This document shows, piece after piece, positions 42,468 through 52,127 of a stretch of DNA of 64,000 nt. The stretch covers positions 186,001 to 250,000 of the forward strand of contig RXJH01000003.1 of NCBI GenBank assembly GCA_003987725.1, written 5' to 3'. The number at the start of each line of letters is the position of its first letter. Positions within the stretch are counted from its first letter, which is position 1. A program made the position numbers and the translations under genes. This DNA comes from Hyphomicrobium sp. Its GTDB lineage: Bacteria > Pseudomonadota > Alphaproteobacteria > Rhizobiales > Hyphomicrobiaceae. The notes beneath the pieces were generated by a model that saw nothing but the letters and a program-made list of their open reading frames with translations, was not told the origin of the DNA and searched no databases.

Positions 42468-43772
42468 TTATTCCGCTGCGGGAACCAGCTGCTCGGCGTG
42501 AAACTGATCGGTCTCGGTCGATTCCGACATCGCGGTCGTCGAAGATTTGCCGCCGGTTATGGCGAGCGACACGGCATCGAAATAACCTGTGCCGACTTCG
42601 CGCTGATGCCGCGTTGCCGTGTAGCCGTCGGCCTCGCTTGCGAACTCGGCCTGCTGCAGTTCCGAATAGGCTGCCATGCCGCGGTCGCGATAACCGCGCG
42701 CCAATTCGAACATGCCGTGGTTCAATTGATGGAACCCGGCGAGCGTCACGAACTGAAACTTGTAGCCCATGGCGCCAAGCTCGTTCTGGAACTTGGCGAT
42801 GGTCGCGGGATCGAGTTTCTTCTGCCAGTTGAAGGATGGCGAGCAATTGTACGCGAGCTTCTTGCCGGGGAACTTCGCATGGATCGCTTCGGCGAAACGG
42901 CGCGCATCGGCGAGGTTCGGAGTCGATGTTTCCCACCACAACAGATCAGCATAGGGCGCATATGCGAGGCCACGCGCGATGCAGGCGTCGACGCCATTGC
43001 GTAATGTGTAGAAGCCTTCCGGGGTGCGCTCGCCCTTGACGATGAACTCGCCGTCGCGCTCGTCGATGTCGGAGGTGATCAGTTTCGCAGACTCAGCATC
43101 GGTGCGGGCGATGATCAGAGTCGCGACGCCCATGACATCGGCGGCAAGCCGGGCGGCAACGAGATTACGAATGTGTGCGGCCGTCGGGATCAAGACTTTG
43201 CCGCCGAGGTGTCCGCATTTTTTCTCCGACGCGAGCTGGTCCTCGAAGTGAACGCCGGCGACGCCTGCCTCGATGTAGGCCTTCATGATCTCAAAGGCGT
43301 TGAGCGGTCCTCCGAAGCCAGCTTCGGCATCGGCAACGATAGGTGCGAACCAAGTGGGGACACTTGCTTTGCCTTCCATGTGCTCGATCTGATCGGCGCG
43401 CTGAAGGGTCCGATTGATGCGGCGCGCCAGCTCCGGACCGGCGTTGGCCGGGTAGAGGCTTTGATCGGGATACATGGCGCTCGCAGTGTTGGCGTCGGCC
43501 GCGACTTGCCATCCGGAAAGGTAGATCGCCTTCAGTCCGGCCCGCACCATCTGCATCGCCTGGTTGCCGGTGACGGCGCCAAGCGCGTGAACGAAGGGCT
43601 CGGCATTCAGAAGATGCCAAAGGCGCTTGGCGGCAAGATCCGCGAGCGTGTGGCGGATCGGGACGGAACCTCGGAGCTTTTTGACGTCCTCAACGGAGTA
43701 TGGGCGCTCGATGCCATTGAACCGGTCGGGGGCGGCGTCGATCCCGAGTTGAATCATTTCCGACGTCTTCAT
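42468..43772 (-). CDS. aceA: Isocitrate lyase
   Basis: A 434-residue glyoxylate-shunt enzyme that splits isocitrate to glyoxylate and succinate. The catalytic loop [14 protein letters not shown] is intact, and [20 protein letters not shown] and [13 protein letters not shown] are typical. It lets the cell grow on acetate and other C2 units and feeds glyoxylate to the serine cycle in methylotrophs. It is divergent from the ScfR/RamB-type regulator; the 135-base gap holds several TTTGCGAA-like motifs, suggesting direct control. Malate synthase is not in the window. Confidence 0.97.
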   Translation of the reverse strand: MKTSEMIQLGIDAAPDRFNGIERPYSVEDVKKLRGSVPIRHTLADLAAKRLWHLLNAEPFVHALGAVTGNQAMQMVRAGLKAIYLSGWQVAADANTASAMYPDQSLYPANAGPELARRINRTLQRADQIEHMEGKASVPTWFAPIVADAEAGFGGPLNAFEIMKAYIEAGVAGVHFEDQLASEKKCGHLGGKVLIPTAAHIRNLVAARLAADVMGVATLIIARTDAESAKLITSDIDERDGEFIVKGERTPEGFYTLRNGVDACIARGLAYAPYADLLWWETSTPNLADARRFAEAIHAKFPGKKLAYNCSPSFNWQKKLDPATIAKFQNELGAMGYKFQFVTLAGFHQLNHGMFELARGYRDRGMAAYSELQQAEFASEADGYTATRHQREVGTGYFDAVSLAITGGKSSTTAMSESTETDQFHAEQLVPAAE

Positions 43773-43803
43773 GGCTTGATCCTCGCTTGCCAAATGATCC
43801 GAT

Positions 43804-43894
43804 ATTCGCAATATCCGCATTCCAGAAGCGCGCGAAACGCCTGAATTTGCGGAGATTTGCGAGGGCATGACTGCGAATTTGCGAATTTTGCGAA
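43804..43894. promoter_or_regulatory. Cluster of RamB/ScfR-like operators between aceA and its regulator
   Basis: Three TGCGAA units lie in tandem at 43872, 43880 and 43889. TTTGCGGA and TTTGCGAG occur at 43846-43863, and the inverted forms ATTCGCAA and ATCCGCATT at 43804-43821. They match the TTTGC(A/G)AA core bound by RamB in actinobacteria. The same core recurs before the citrate synthase gene. Confidence 0.65.
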
Positions 43895-43907
43895 TACGGA
43901 GGCCGGC

Positions 43908-45326
43908 ATGAGAAAAGCCTTCATGGGCGTCCGCCTGAAACGGCTGCGCGAAGAGCGCGGCTTGACGCAAGTCGCGTTGGCTCGGGCGCTGGAACTCTCC
44001 CCGAGCTACCTCAATCAGCTCGAAAAAAATCAGCGGCCGCTGACGGTTCCGATCCTGCTCAAGATCAACGCAGTGTTTGGCGTCGACGTACAACTCTTCT
44101 CGGAAGACGAAGAGGCGCGCTTGATCGCCGACCTGAAAGAGGTGCTCGCCGATCCGGGTCTTGGCGAACAGATCGCGTTGACGGAAATTCGCGAGATCGC
44201 ATCGAACATGCCGGCTATTGGGCGGGCGCTTGTCGCTCTGCACACGCGCGGCCAGCAGGCATCCGAGCGCGCCGATGCGCTTGCGTCACGTTTTGGACTG
44301 GAAGCGAGCGACGTCGAGCCTGCACCTCTGATGCCCTACGAACAGGTGCGCGATTATTTCTACGCGCATCACAATTACATCGCCAAGTTGGACGAAGCCG
44401 CTGAGAAGCTGTTTGGACGGGCAAAACTCGCCATCGGCGACGTTGCGTCCGGGCTTAAGGATTATCTTCGCGGCAAACACAGTGTCGACGTCATAGTCGC
44501 GCCTGCTACAGATGCGCTTTCGCCACAACGGCGGTTCCATCGCGCACAGCGAACGCTCGAACTCGCGGCAAATCTCACTCCGGGACAACAGGCGTTCGAG
44601 ATGGCGACCCAGCTCGCCTTCATCGAGATGGGAGATGTCCTCGATGCGCTCGCCGAGGATGCGGCGTCGGGTAGTGAAGAGACCTCCCGCCTGGCACGCA
44701 TTGGCCTTGCCAACCACTTTGCCGGCGCGCTTTTGATGCCCTACAAGCCGTTTCTCGAAGCGGCAGAAGCCTTGCGATACGACATCGATCTTCTCGGCCA
44801 GCGGTTCGGCGTCGGCTTTGAAACGGTCTGCCATCGTCTCAGCACTTTGCAGCGTCCGGAAGCGCGCGGCGTTCCGTTCTTCTTCGTTCGCGTCGATCGA
44901 GCCGGAAATATTTCCAAACGTCAGTCGGCGACCGATTTCCACTTCTCGCGCGTCGGTGGTTCTTGTCCGCTATGGAACGTATACGAGGCCTTCTCGACTC
45001 CGGGCCGCATTCTGACCCAGCTCGCGCGAATGCCGGACGGGCGCACCTATCTTTGGATTGCCCGCACAGTTTCGCGCGGGCACGGCGGCTATGGGGCTCC
45101 CGTCAAAACCTTCGCGATCGGTCTTGGCTGTGACTTGAGCCACGCGGGCCGCCTTGTTTATGCGAAAGGCCTCGACCTTTCCGATGCAGAGGCCGCGGTT
45201 CCGATTGGCGCCGGTTGCAAGGTGTGCGAGCGGCCGAATTGTCCGCAGCGCGCGTTCCCTCCAATCGGTCGCCGAACTGCGGTCGATGAGAATGAGCGGC
45301 GTTTCACACCCTATCCCGTCATCTAA
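43908..45326 (+). CDS. XRE-type acyl-CoA-responsive regulator (ScfR/RamB/PrpR family)
   Basis: A 472-residue transcription factor. The N-terminal helix-turn-helix ([20 protein letters not shown] to [16 protein letters not shown]) is followed by an IrrE/ImmA-like domain (about 165-300) and a DUF2083-type C terminus. The last part has [18 protein letters not shown], matching the C-x2-C-x4-C-x-R Fe-S ligand set of mycobacterial PrpR. The family senses short-chain acyl-CoA and controls the glyoxylate and methylcitrate pathways. GGAGG precedes the ATG. The gene is divergent from aceA and is followed by an RraA-like gene and citrate synthase, its likely targets. Confidence 0.9.
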   Translation: MRKAFMGVRLKRLREERGLTQVALARALELSPSYLNQLEKNQRPLTVPILLKINAVFGVDVQLFSEDEEARLIADLKEVLADPGLGEQIALTEIREIASNMPAIGRALVALHTRGQQASERADALASRFGLEASDVEPAPLMPYEQVRDYFYAHHNYIAKLDEAAEKLFGRAKLAIGDVASGLKDYLRGKHSVDVIVAPATDALSPQRRFHRAQRTLELAANLTPGQQAFEMATQLAFIEMGDVLDALAEDAASGSEETSRLARIGLANHFAGALLMPYKPFLEAAEALRYDIDLLGQRFGVGFETVCHRLSTLQRPEARGVPFFFVRVDRAGNISKRQSATDFHFSRVGGSCPLWNVYEAFSTPGRILTQLARMPDGRTYLWIARTVSRGHGGYGAPVKTFAIGLGCDLSHAGRLVYAKGLDLSDAEAAVPIGAGCKVCERPNCPQRAFPPIGRRTAVDENERRFTPYPVI

Positions 45327-45348
45327 CTGCTCCCGTTGAGAGATTGCG

Positions 45349-45846
45349 ATGCTTTTGGCGACGACAGATATCAGTGACCGCTTCGGTGATGAGGCACGAA
45401 TATTGACGCCAGATCTCCTCGATTTCGGCGGCGGAGTGCGCTTTCAAGGTTCCGCCGTCACGATCAAATGCTTCGAGGACAACTCGCGCATCAAGGAAAC
45501 GCTCGCGTCTCCCGGTCACGGCAAGGTTCTCGTCGTCGATGGCGGTGCGAGCAAGCGGTGCGCGCTGCTCGGCGACATGATTGCGAGGGACGCAGTCGCC
45601 AACGGCTGGGAAGGCATTATCATCAGCGGGTGTGTGCGCGATATCGCTGTGCTGAAAACGCTGAATATCGCCATCAAGGCGCTCGGCGCGACGCCGCGCC
45701 GCTCGACCCGCCGCGGTGAAGGCATTCGCGATATTCCGATTACCATCGCAGGCATTCCGGCAAATGCTGGCGACATCGTTATCGGCGACGAGGACGGCGT
45801 CGTCATTCTGTCGCCTGCGCAAGGCAAAGAACTGCTGGCGAAGTGA
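45349..45846 (+). CDS. RraA-family protein (RNase E regulator / HMG aldolase-like)
   Basis: A 165-residue protein of the RraA fold. Visible motifs are TDISDRFGDEARILTPDLLD, the Gly-rich loop VDGGASKRCALLGD and the SGCVRDIAVLKTLNI segment with the Arg-Asp pair of aldolase members. Some RraA proteins inhibit RNase E; others are 4-hydroxy-4-methyl-2-oxoglutarate aldolases. The GGAS loop and size fit the E. coli-type RraA group best. It starts 22 bases after the regulator gene and is probably in one transcript with it. Confidence 0.85.
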   Translation: MLLATTDISDRFGDEARILTPDLLDFGGGVRFQGSAVTIKCFEDNSRIKETLASPGHGKVLVVDGGASKRCALLGDMIARDAVANGWEGIIISGCVRDIAVLKTLNIAIKALGATPRRSTRRGEGIRDIPITIAGIPANAGDIVIGDEDGVVILSPAQGKELLAK

Positions 45847-45886
45847 GCAACCGCTTTTCTCCTGTTTGCCGATTTACCGGGACGGA

Positions 45887-45906
45887 TTCGCAAATCTTCG
45901 CATTTT
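45887..45906. promoter_or_regulatory. RamB/ScfR-like operator before the citrate synthase gene
   Basis: TTCGCAAATCTTCGCATTTT contains two copies of the inverse of TTTGCGAA (TTCGCAAA and TTCGCATT) 10 bases apart. It lies about 115 bases before the citrate synthase ATG, and matches the motif cluster at aceA. Confidence 0.6.
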
Positions 45907-46019
45907 CAGCGCTTTCGTAAATCGCCGCTGTCCCTTGATACTTCGTGAAACGCACCCGCTGCCCGGCGCTTGCGGCTGGCAATTTTGCCAAACGTCACGA
46001 CAGCTCATGGAGAACATCG

Positions 46020-47204
46020 ATGGCTTCTGATCTCGCGAACCTTGAAAGACCGGCTCAGAAGAAGTCGGTCGCTCTCTCGGGAGTCGTTGCCGGCTCGACC
46101 GCCGTTTCCTCGGTCATCCCTGGTGGCGATCACCTCAGGTATCGCGGTTACGACGTTCGTGACCTGGCGACGGGATGCTCGTTCGAAGAAGTTGCGCATC
46201 TTCTTATTCACGGCACGCTGCCATCTGCGGAAGAACTCGCGACGTACCAAAGGAAATTGCACTCGCAGCGCAATCTTCCGCTTTCTGTTCGCCGTGCACT
46301 CGAGGCTCTGCCGGCCGCGGCGCACCCGATGGATGTCTTGCGCACAGGCGTATCGGTGCTTGGATGCGTCTTTCCCGAAGCGTCAGATCAAAAGGCCGAG
46401 AACGCGCGCGCCATCGCTGATCGCCTGATCGCATCGGCGCCCTCGATGCTGCTCTATTGGTATCATTTTGCCGGTAGCGGCCGCAGCATAGACGTCGAGA
46501 CGGACGATGACACTGTTGCCGGGCATTTCCTGACGCTTTTGCACGGACGAGAGTCGCACCACCATCAGGTACGTGCGCTACAGGCATCGCTGGTGCTTTA
46601 TGGCGAGCACGAATTCAATGCGTCGACCTTCACGGCGCGTTCGATTGCGGCGACTGGCTCTGATTTCTATTCCGCGATCACCGGAGCTATCGGTGCGCTG
46701 CGTGGCACCAAGCACGGCGGCGCCAATCAGGCGGCTTACGAGGTCATCGTGCGCTATCGGACGGCGGACGAAGCCGAGATCGATGTGCGCAGTCGCGTGG
46801 CCAATAAGCAGGTCGTCATGGGATTCGGCCATCCGGTGTACCGGGTTTCGGATCCGCGCACCGAAGTCCTACGTACGTTGGCGAATGAACTGGCGGACCG
46901 CTCAAACGATCACAAGGTGATGTCCATCGCTGAACGGATAGAGGTCGTCATGGCGGACTCCAAGAACATGTTCGCCAATGTCGATTGGTATAGCGCAGTG
47001 CTCTATGATCTTCTCGGCGTACCCGCATCGATGTTCACCCCGATTTTTGCAATGGCCCGAATTGCCGGCTGGAGCGCGCACATCATCGAGCAGCGCGAGG
47101 ACAACAAGATCATCCGGCCGACGGCCCACTACGTCGGTCCGGAAAGCCGGACGTTCGTCTCGCTTTCCGAGCGCGGAATGCCGTCCCGCTGGCGCGCCGC
47201 GTGA
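46020..47204 (+). CDS. Citrate synthase family protein, probably 2-methylcitrate synthase
   Basis: A 394-residue enzyme with the citrate-synthase catalytic set: His in [11 protein letters not shown], His in [13 protein letters not shown] and Asp in [15 protein letters not shown]-terminal [20 protein letters not shown] and the short length (about 390, versus 430 for housekeeping citrate synthase) point to the PrpC-like group that condenses propionyl-CoA or acetyl-CoA with oxaloacetate. It has ScfR-like operator motifs upstream, consistent with propionate metabolism, but no prpB or prpD is nearby. GGAGAA precedes the ATG. Confidence 0.88.
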   Translation: MASDLANLERPAQKKSVALSGVVAGSTAVSSVIPGGDHLRYRGYDVRDLATGCSFEEVAHLLIHGTLPSAEELATYQRKLHSQRNLPLSVRRALEALPAAAHPMDVLRTGVSVLGCVFPEASDQKAENARAIADRLIASAPSMLLYWYHFAGSGRSIDVETDDDTVAGHFLTLLHGRESHHHQVRALQASLVLYGEHEFNASTFTARSIAATGSDFYSAITGAIGALRGTKHGGANQAAYEVIVRYRTADEAEIDVRSRVANKQVVMGFGHPVYRVSDPRTEVLRTLANELADRSNDHKVMSIAERIEVVMADSKNMFANVDWYSAVLYDLLGVPASMFTPIFAMARIAGWSAHIIEQREDNKIIRPTAHYVGPESRTFVSLSERGMPSRWRAA

Positions 47205-47327
47205 GTGCGCGACGTCTTGCCCATGGAGAAACGCAACAAGACCTGGGGTAACTTTAAAATCCTCTGCACCACATATTGCGTACGGTCAGTGGAATCTGTC
47301 TTTATGAGGACATCATAGGTCGCTGGA

Positions 47328-47510
47328 CTTCAACATTCAGCGCTAAGAGGGAATCCGGTGCGCATCGCTTTTCGGGCGATGCAATCCCGGGACTGCCCCC
47401 GCAACTGTGAGCGGTGAGTTCCTGTCGAACGAGGTCACTGATGCTTCGCGCATCGGGAAGGCCAGACAGAGAGCAACGACCCGCGAGTCAGGAGACCTGC
47501 CTGTGATGGT
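47328..47510 (+). ncRNA. Cobalamin (AdoCbl) riboswitch upstream of nrdAB
   Basis: Classic element: GGGAATCCGGTG near 47349, GGGACTGCCCCCGCAACTGT at 47389-47408, GGGAAGGCCAGACA at 47455 and the B12 box GAGTCAGGAGACCTGCC ending at 47501. It lies about 110-120 bases before nrdA. Binding of adenosylcobalamin should switch off the ribonucleotide reductase. Downstream, CCCCT at 47599-47603 can pair with AGGGG at 47610-47614, which is the presumed ribosome-binding site. Confidence 0.93.
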
Positions 47511-47621
47511 GTTTTCACGTCCTCGGGCGGGGTGTCCTGATGGATTGGTTCATCCCGCCTTTGCGCGCGGATGAATGCGCGTACCATGCGGCCCAAGCCC
47601 CCTAAATTCAGGGGTTTGCCG

Positions 47622-50480
47622 ATGTCTATCGTAATCGAAGCACGAAGCTCTCAATCCAATCACATTTCAGGCATCGGCGCACCCAAAGCCGCGACGGAAC
47701 AGCTGTTCCAGGTCATACGGCGCAACGGCAGCGTGACGCCATTCGACTCCCGCAAGATCTCCGTGGCGCTCACCAAGGCATTTCTCGCCGTGGAGGGGGG
47801 CCGCGCTGCGGCGTCCCGGCGCGTTCACGAGATCGTCGAGGAATTGACAGAGCAGATCGTAACGGCACTGACGCGCCGCGGCGCCCAGGGCCGCACGTTC
47901 CATATCGAAGAGATCCAGGATCAGGTTGAGCTCGCGCTGATGCGCAGTGAAAACCACAAGGTTGCGCGCGCCTACGTTCTCTATCGCGAAGAGCGCGCGC
48001 GTGAACGTGCGGCAGCTGCGGAGGTTTCGAAGGTTCCCGTCGTTCCGTCGATCAACGTCAAGGCCAAGGACGGAGCCCTCACGCCGCTGGACCAAAACCG
48101 CCTGCGCCTCCTGATTGCGGAAGCGTGCGAGGGTTTGTCGGACGTCTCTGCAGATGCCGTTCTCTCCGAAACGCAACGCAATCTCTACGATGGCATCACC
48201 GTCGACGAGTTGGCCGAGGCCCCTGTGCTTGCTGCACGGACTCTCATCGAGACGGAGCCGAACTACACGTTTGTTGCGGCGCGCTTGTTGATGGATCGCT
48301 TACGCAGCGAAGCGCTGACGTTCGTCGCCGGCCGCGCAGAGTCCGCGCGTCAATCCGAAATGATAGAGCGTTACCCGGACTATTTCGCCAACTTCATCGC
48401 GAAGGGAATTGCAGCCGAGCTGCTCGATCCTGAACTCTCGCGCTTCGACCTGGACCGGCTCGGACGTGCGCTGAGACCAGAGCGTGACGGCATTTTCCAG
48501 TATCTTGGTCTTCAGACGCTTTATGATCGCTATTTCCTGCAGACGCACGGCATTCGCTTCGAGTTGCCGCAAGCCTTTTTCATGCGAGTGGCCATGGGCC
48601 TCGCGCTGCGCGAGATCGACCGCGAGGAGAAGGCCATCGCCTTCTATGATCTCATCTCGTCATTCGATTTCATGTGCTCGACGCCGACGCTTTTCAATTC
48701 CGGAACTCTGCGTCCGCAATTGTCTTCGTGCTTCCTGACGACTGTGCCGGATGACCTCGACGGCATCTTCAAGTCGATCAAGGACAACGCGCTTCTTGCC
48801 AAATATTCAGGCGGTCTCGGCAACGACTGGACGCGCGTTCGCGGCCTCGGAGCCCACATCAAGGGCACGAACGGGGAAAGCCAGGGCGTCGTGCCGTTCC
48901 TGAAAGTCGCCAACGACACCGCCATCGCGGTCAATCAGGGCGGCAAGCGCAAGGGTGCCGTCTGCGCCTATCTCGAAACGTGGCACATCGACATCGAAGA
49001 ATTCCTGGATCTTCGAAAGAATACCGGCGACGACCGGCGGCGCACGCACGACATGAACACGGCGCATTGGATCCCCGATTTGTTCATGAAGCGCGTCGCG
49101 GAAGACGGACCGTGGACGCTTTTCTCACCCGACGAGGTGCCCGATCTTCACGATCTCTACGGCACCGCATTCGCTGCGCGTTACGAAGAATATGAGAGAA
49201 AAGCCGAACGCATGGAGATGAAGATCGCGCGGCGTGTGCGTGCGGTCGATCTCTGGCGGCGGATGCTGACCATGCTCTTCGAGACCGGTCATCCGTGGAT
49301 CACGTTCAAGGACCCATGCAACCTGCGTTCACCGCAGCAGCATTGCGGTGTGGTGCACTCGTCGAATCTTTGCACGGAGATCACGCTCAACACCTCGAAC
49401 GACGAGGTCGCGGTCTGCAACTTGGGTTCGGTCAATCTCGCCGCGCATGTCACGCAGGAAGGCCTCGATCACGAGAAGCTCGCCCGCACCGTCAAGACGG
49501 CGATGCGAATGCTCGACAATGTGATCGACATAAATTTCTACACGATCCCGGAAGCGCGCCGTTCGAACCTTCGTCATCGCCCTGTAGGGCTCGGGCTCAT
49601 GGGATTCCAGGATGCCCTGCATACGCTTCGCATCCCCTATGGCTCGGACGATGCTGTCTCCTTCGCCGATCGTAGTATGGAGGCGATCAGCTATCATGCC
49701 ATTTCGGCGTCCGTTGATCTCGCCGCGGAACGTGGCCGGTATCCGTCGTTCGAAGGCTCTCTTTGGAGCAAGGCCGTTCTGCCGATCGATTCGATTGGCA
49801 TTCTCAGCGACGCGCGTGGCGCAGACCTTCGTCTCGACACGACCGTTACGCTGGACTGGGCAACTCTTCGCGACCGCGTGAAGACGATCGGAATGCGCAA
49901 TTCCAACGTTATGGCCATCGCGCCGACCGCGACGATCTCGAACATCTGCGGGGTAGCGCAGTCGATCGAACCGACGTTCCGCAACCTTTACGTCAAATCC
50001 AATATGTCCGGCGACTTTACGGTCGTGAACGCATTCCTGGTTCGCGATCTCAAGGCGCGCGGTCTTTGGGACGAGGTGATGGTATCGGACCTTAAATACT
50101 TCGATGGCTCGCTCGGCGCCATCGATCGCGTGCCGGACGATCTCAAAGAGCTTTATGGGACCGCCTTCGAGATCGATGCTCATTGGCTCGTCGACGCAGC
50201 GGCGCGCCGGCAGAAATGGATCGATCAGGGGCAGTCGCTCAATCTTTACATCGCGGCTCCGAATGGCCGAAAGCTCGATGCGCTTTATCGGCTCGCGTGG
50301 GAGCGCGGCCTCAAGACAACATACTACCTGCGGGCTCAAGCCGCGACGCACGTCGAGAAATCGACGCTCAAGCGTACGGACGGCAAGCTCAATGCCGTCG
50401 CGAGCCCGGTCCTGCTGTCGTCGCCGGCCGAGGGGAAGGCCTGTTCGATCGACGATCCGACCTGCGAAGCCTGCCAGTAA
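47622..50480 (+). CDS. nrdA: Class I ribonucleoside-diphosphate reductase, alpha subunit
   Basis: A 952-residue catalytic subunit that makes deoxyribonucleotides. Two ATP-cone regions occupy about 20-215 (FQVIRRNGSVTPFDSRKISV, then INVKAKDGALTPLDQNRLRL). Active-site residues are present: Cys in SSCFLTT, NLCTEI with the radical Cys and Glu, Cys in AVCNLGS, and the Tyr pair in TYYLRAQ. The protein ends CSIDDPTCEACQ with a C-terminal Cys pair. The start at 47622 is preceded by AGGGG that falls in a hairpin; an upstream ATG at 47571 would add 17 residues. nrdB follows 25 bases later, and a cobalamin riboswitch controls the pair. Confidence 0.95.
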   Translation: MSIVIEARSSQSNHISGIGAPKAATEQLFQVIRRNGSVTPFDSRKISVALTKAFLAVEGGRAAASRRVHEIVEELTEQIVTALTRRGAQGRTFHIEEIQDQVELALMRSENHKVARAYVLYREERARERAAAAEVSKVPVVPSINVKAKDGALTPLDQNRLRLLIAEACEGLSDVSADAVLSETQRNLYDGITVDELAEAPVLAARTLIETEPNYTFVAARLLMDRLRSEALTFVAGRAESARQSEMIERYPDYFANFIAKGIAAELLDPELSRFDLDRLGRALRPERDGIFQYLGLQTLYDRYFLQTHGIRFELPQAFFMRVAMGLALREIDREEKAIAFYDLISSFDFMCSTPTLFNSGTLRPQLSSCFLTTVPDDLDGIFKSIKDNALLAKYSGGLGNDWTRVRGLGAHIKGTNGESQGVVPFLKVANDTAIAVNQGGKRKGAVCAYLETWHIDIEEFLDLRKNTGDDRRRTHDMNTAHWIPDLFMKRVAEDGPWTLFSPDEVPDLHDLYGTAFAARYEEYERKAERMEMKIARRVRAVDLWRRMLTMLFETGHPWITFKDPCNLRSPQQHCGVVHSSNLCTEITLNTSNDEVAVCNLGSVNLAAHVTQEGLDHEKLARTVKTAMRMLDNVIDINFYTIPEARRSNLRHRPVGLGLMGFQDALHTLRIPYGSDDAVSFADRSMEAISYHAISASVDLAAERGRYPSFEGSLWSKAVLPIDSIGILSDARGADLRLDTTVTLDWATLRDRVKTIGMRNSNVMAIAPTATISNICGVAQSIEPTFRNLYVKSNMSGDFTVVNAFLVRDLKARGLWDEVMVSDLKYFDGSLGAIDRVPDDLKELYGTAFEIDAHWLVDAAARRQKWIDQGQSLNLYIAAPNGRKLDALYRLAWERGLKTTYYLRAQAATHVEKSTLKRTDGKLNAVASPVLLSSPAEGKACSIDDPTCEACQ

Positions 50481-50505
50481 GCAATTCTAGAAACGGAGAC
50501 ATCTC

Positions 50506-51630
50506 ATGCTCGACTGGTCAGAGCCAGCCGCCCCTTCGCCGTCCGCGCGCAAGCCTGCGCCGATTATCAATCCGGAAGCCGCCACCGGCCTCGGCAATAT
50601 CGATCGTCATGGCGGACGCGTCCGCGTCGATGACAAGGCGATGATCAACGCCCGCGCCGACGTCAATCAGCTTCTTCCCCTCAAATACCGCTGGGCCTGG
50701 GAGAAATATCTTGCGGCCTGCAACAATCATTGGATGCCGACTGAAGTCTCGATGCAGGCCGACATCGCGCTCTGGAAAGCCAAGGATGGCTTGACGGAGG
50801 ATGAGCGCCGCATGGTCAAGCGTAACCTCGGTTTCTTTGCGGCATCGGAATCGCTGGTTGCCAACAACATCGTGCTGGCAATCTATCGCCACCTCACAAA
50901 CCCCGAATGCCGGCAGTATCTATTGCGGCAGTCATTCGAGGAAGCGGTGCATACCCACACGTTCCAGTACATCGTTGAAAGCCTCGGTCTCGATGAAGGC
51001 GAGCTCTTCAACATGTACCGGGAAATACCTTCGATCACCGACAAGGCGGCATGGGCGCTGGCGTACACCAAGCATCTCGACGACCCAGCCTTCAAGACCG
51101 GCACGAAGGAAACGGATCAGGCGTTTCTTCGCGATCTCGTCGCATTCTACGTTGTATTCGAGGGGATGTGGTTCTACACGGGCTTTGCGCAAATCCTGTC
51201 GCTCGGGCGGCGCAACAAGATGGTCGGCATCGCCGAGCAGTATCAGTACATTCTGCGCGACGAGAGCATTCATCTCAACTTCGGCATCGACGTCATCAAT
51301 CAGATCAAGGCGGAAAATCCCGACCTCTGGTCGAAAGCTTTTCAAGATGAAGTTCGTCAGATGCTTCGCGATGCAGCCGCTCTCGAAGCCGCTTACGGCC
51401 GGGATACAATGCCGACCGGACTTCTCGGTCTCAACGGCGCGCTGACAGAACAGTATATGGAGTTCATCGCCAACCGCCGATGCGCGCAGCTTGGCCTCAT
51501 GCCGGTGTTCAAGGAACGGGAGAACCCCTTCCCGTGGATGTCGGAAGCGATGGATCTGAAGAAGGAAAAGAACTTCTTTGAAACGCGCGTGATCGAATAT
51601 CAGAACGGTGGCGCATTAAGCTGGGAATGA
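50506..51630 (+). CDS. nrdB: Ribonucleotide reductase beta subunit, class Ic (Mn/Fe) type
   Basis: A 374-residue radical-generating subunit. The segment [16 protein letters not shown] aligns E146 and H149 with the metal ligands and puts F153 where class Ia enzymes have the radical Tyr, and ASESLVANN (E115) places Glu where class Ia has Asp. Both changes define Chlamydia-type class Ic enzymes that store the oxidising equivalent in a Mn(IV)/Fe(III) centre. Remaining ligands are seen in [10 protein letters not shown] and [10 protein letters not shown], and the C-terminal Tyr in [11 protein letters not shown]. It is co-transcribed with nrdA and ends at an intrinsic terminator. Confidence 0.93.
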   Translation: MLDWSEPAAPSPSARKPAPIINPEAATGLGNIDRHGGRVRVDDKAMINARADVNQLLPLKYRWAWEKYLAACNNHWMPTEVSMQADIALWKAKDGLTEDERRMVKRNLGFFAASESLVANNIVLAIYRHLTNPECRQYLLRQSFEEAVHTHTFQYIVESLGLDEGELFNMYREIPSITDKAAWALAYTKHLDDPAFKTGTKETDQAFLRDLVAFYVVFEGMWFYTGFAQILSLGRRNKMVGIAEQYQYILRDESIHLNFGIDVINQIKAENPDLWSKAFQDEVRQMLRDAAALEAAYGRDTMPTGLLGLNGALTEQYMEFIANRRCAQLGLMPVFKERENPFPWMSEAMDLKKEKNFFETRVIEYQNGGALSWE

Positions 51631-51635
51631 AAGAA

Positions 51636-51668
51636 GCACCGGAGCTCAAACCTCCGGTGCAATTTTTT
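51636..51668 (+). terminator. Intrinsic terminator after nrdB
   Basis: GCACCGGAG and CTCCGGTGC form a perfect 9-bp stem with a 7-base loop, followed by AATTTTTT. It begins six bases after the nrdB stop and isolates nrdAB from the next riboswitch-controlled unit. Confidence 0.95.
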
Positions 51669-51826
51669 GCGACGAATGACAATGTTGTCCGCTCGTGTTG
51701 AATTAGGTCGCAATTTTCATAATGGCCGGGCCAATTCCGCCATATACATTGTGTCGCCGCGAGCACATATGTTTCCAATTCGGAATCCATCGAGTTGACT
51801 CAGTCGGCCGGGTAGCGAATTTAAAC

Positions 51827-52000
51827 GGTGTCGGTTCCCGCAAGGGACGAACAGGGAATGCGGTGCTGGCCTCAAAGCCAAATGCCGCGGCTGCCCCCGC
51901 AACTGTAAGCGGCGAGCCCTTTGACCTCGATACCACTGGAACTTGCGTTCCGGGAAGGTTGGTCAAGATGCTAGGACCCGCAAGCCAGGAGACCTGCCGA
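51827..52000 (+). ncRNA. Cobalamin riboswitch upstream of a TonB receptor
   Basis: The element includes GGTGTCGGTTCCCGCAAGGG, GGGAATGCGGTG, CTGCCCCCGCAACTGTAAGC at 51891-51910, GGGAAGGTTGG and the B12 box GCCAGGAGACCTGCC ending at 51998. The receptor ATG lies 127 bases beyond, and GGGGTGTTCTGATCG at 52034-52048 resembles the segment after the nrdA riboswitch. It should reduce receptor synthesis when cobalamin is ample. Confidence 0.93.
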
Positions 52001-52127
52001 CAGTCGTGGTCACACGCGAGCACGCATCAGACGGGGTGTTCTGATCGTTGACGACTTGCGCGCCGAACGGCGCTCGAGACGGCTTCGTTCGCGGTGACGT
52101 GCCACATCCGTCCACCGCGCAGGATCT

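Noticed and set aside
47571-47621. NrdA start at the upstream ATG (47571)
   Set aside because: The 17-residue extension is Pro/Lys-rich and unlike NrdA, and a better ribosome-binding site precedes 47622. It remains possible.
50506-51630. Ordinary class Ia (diferric-Tyr) NrdB
   Set aside because: The radical Tyr position is Phe and the first ligand is Glu, which fits class Ic instead.
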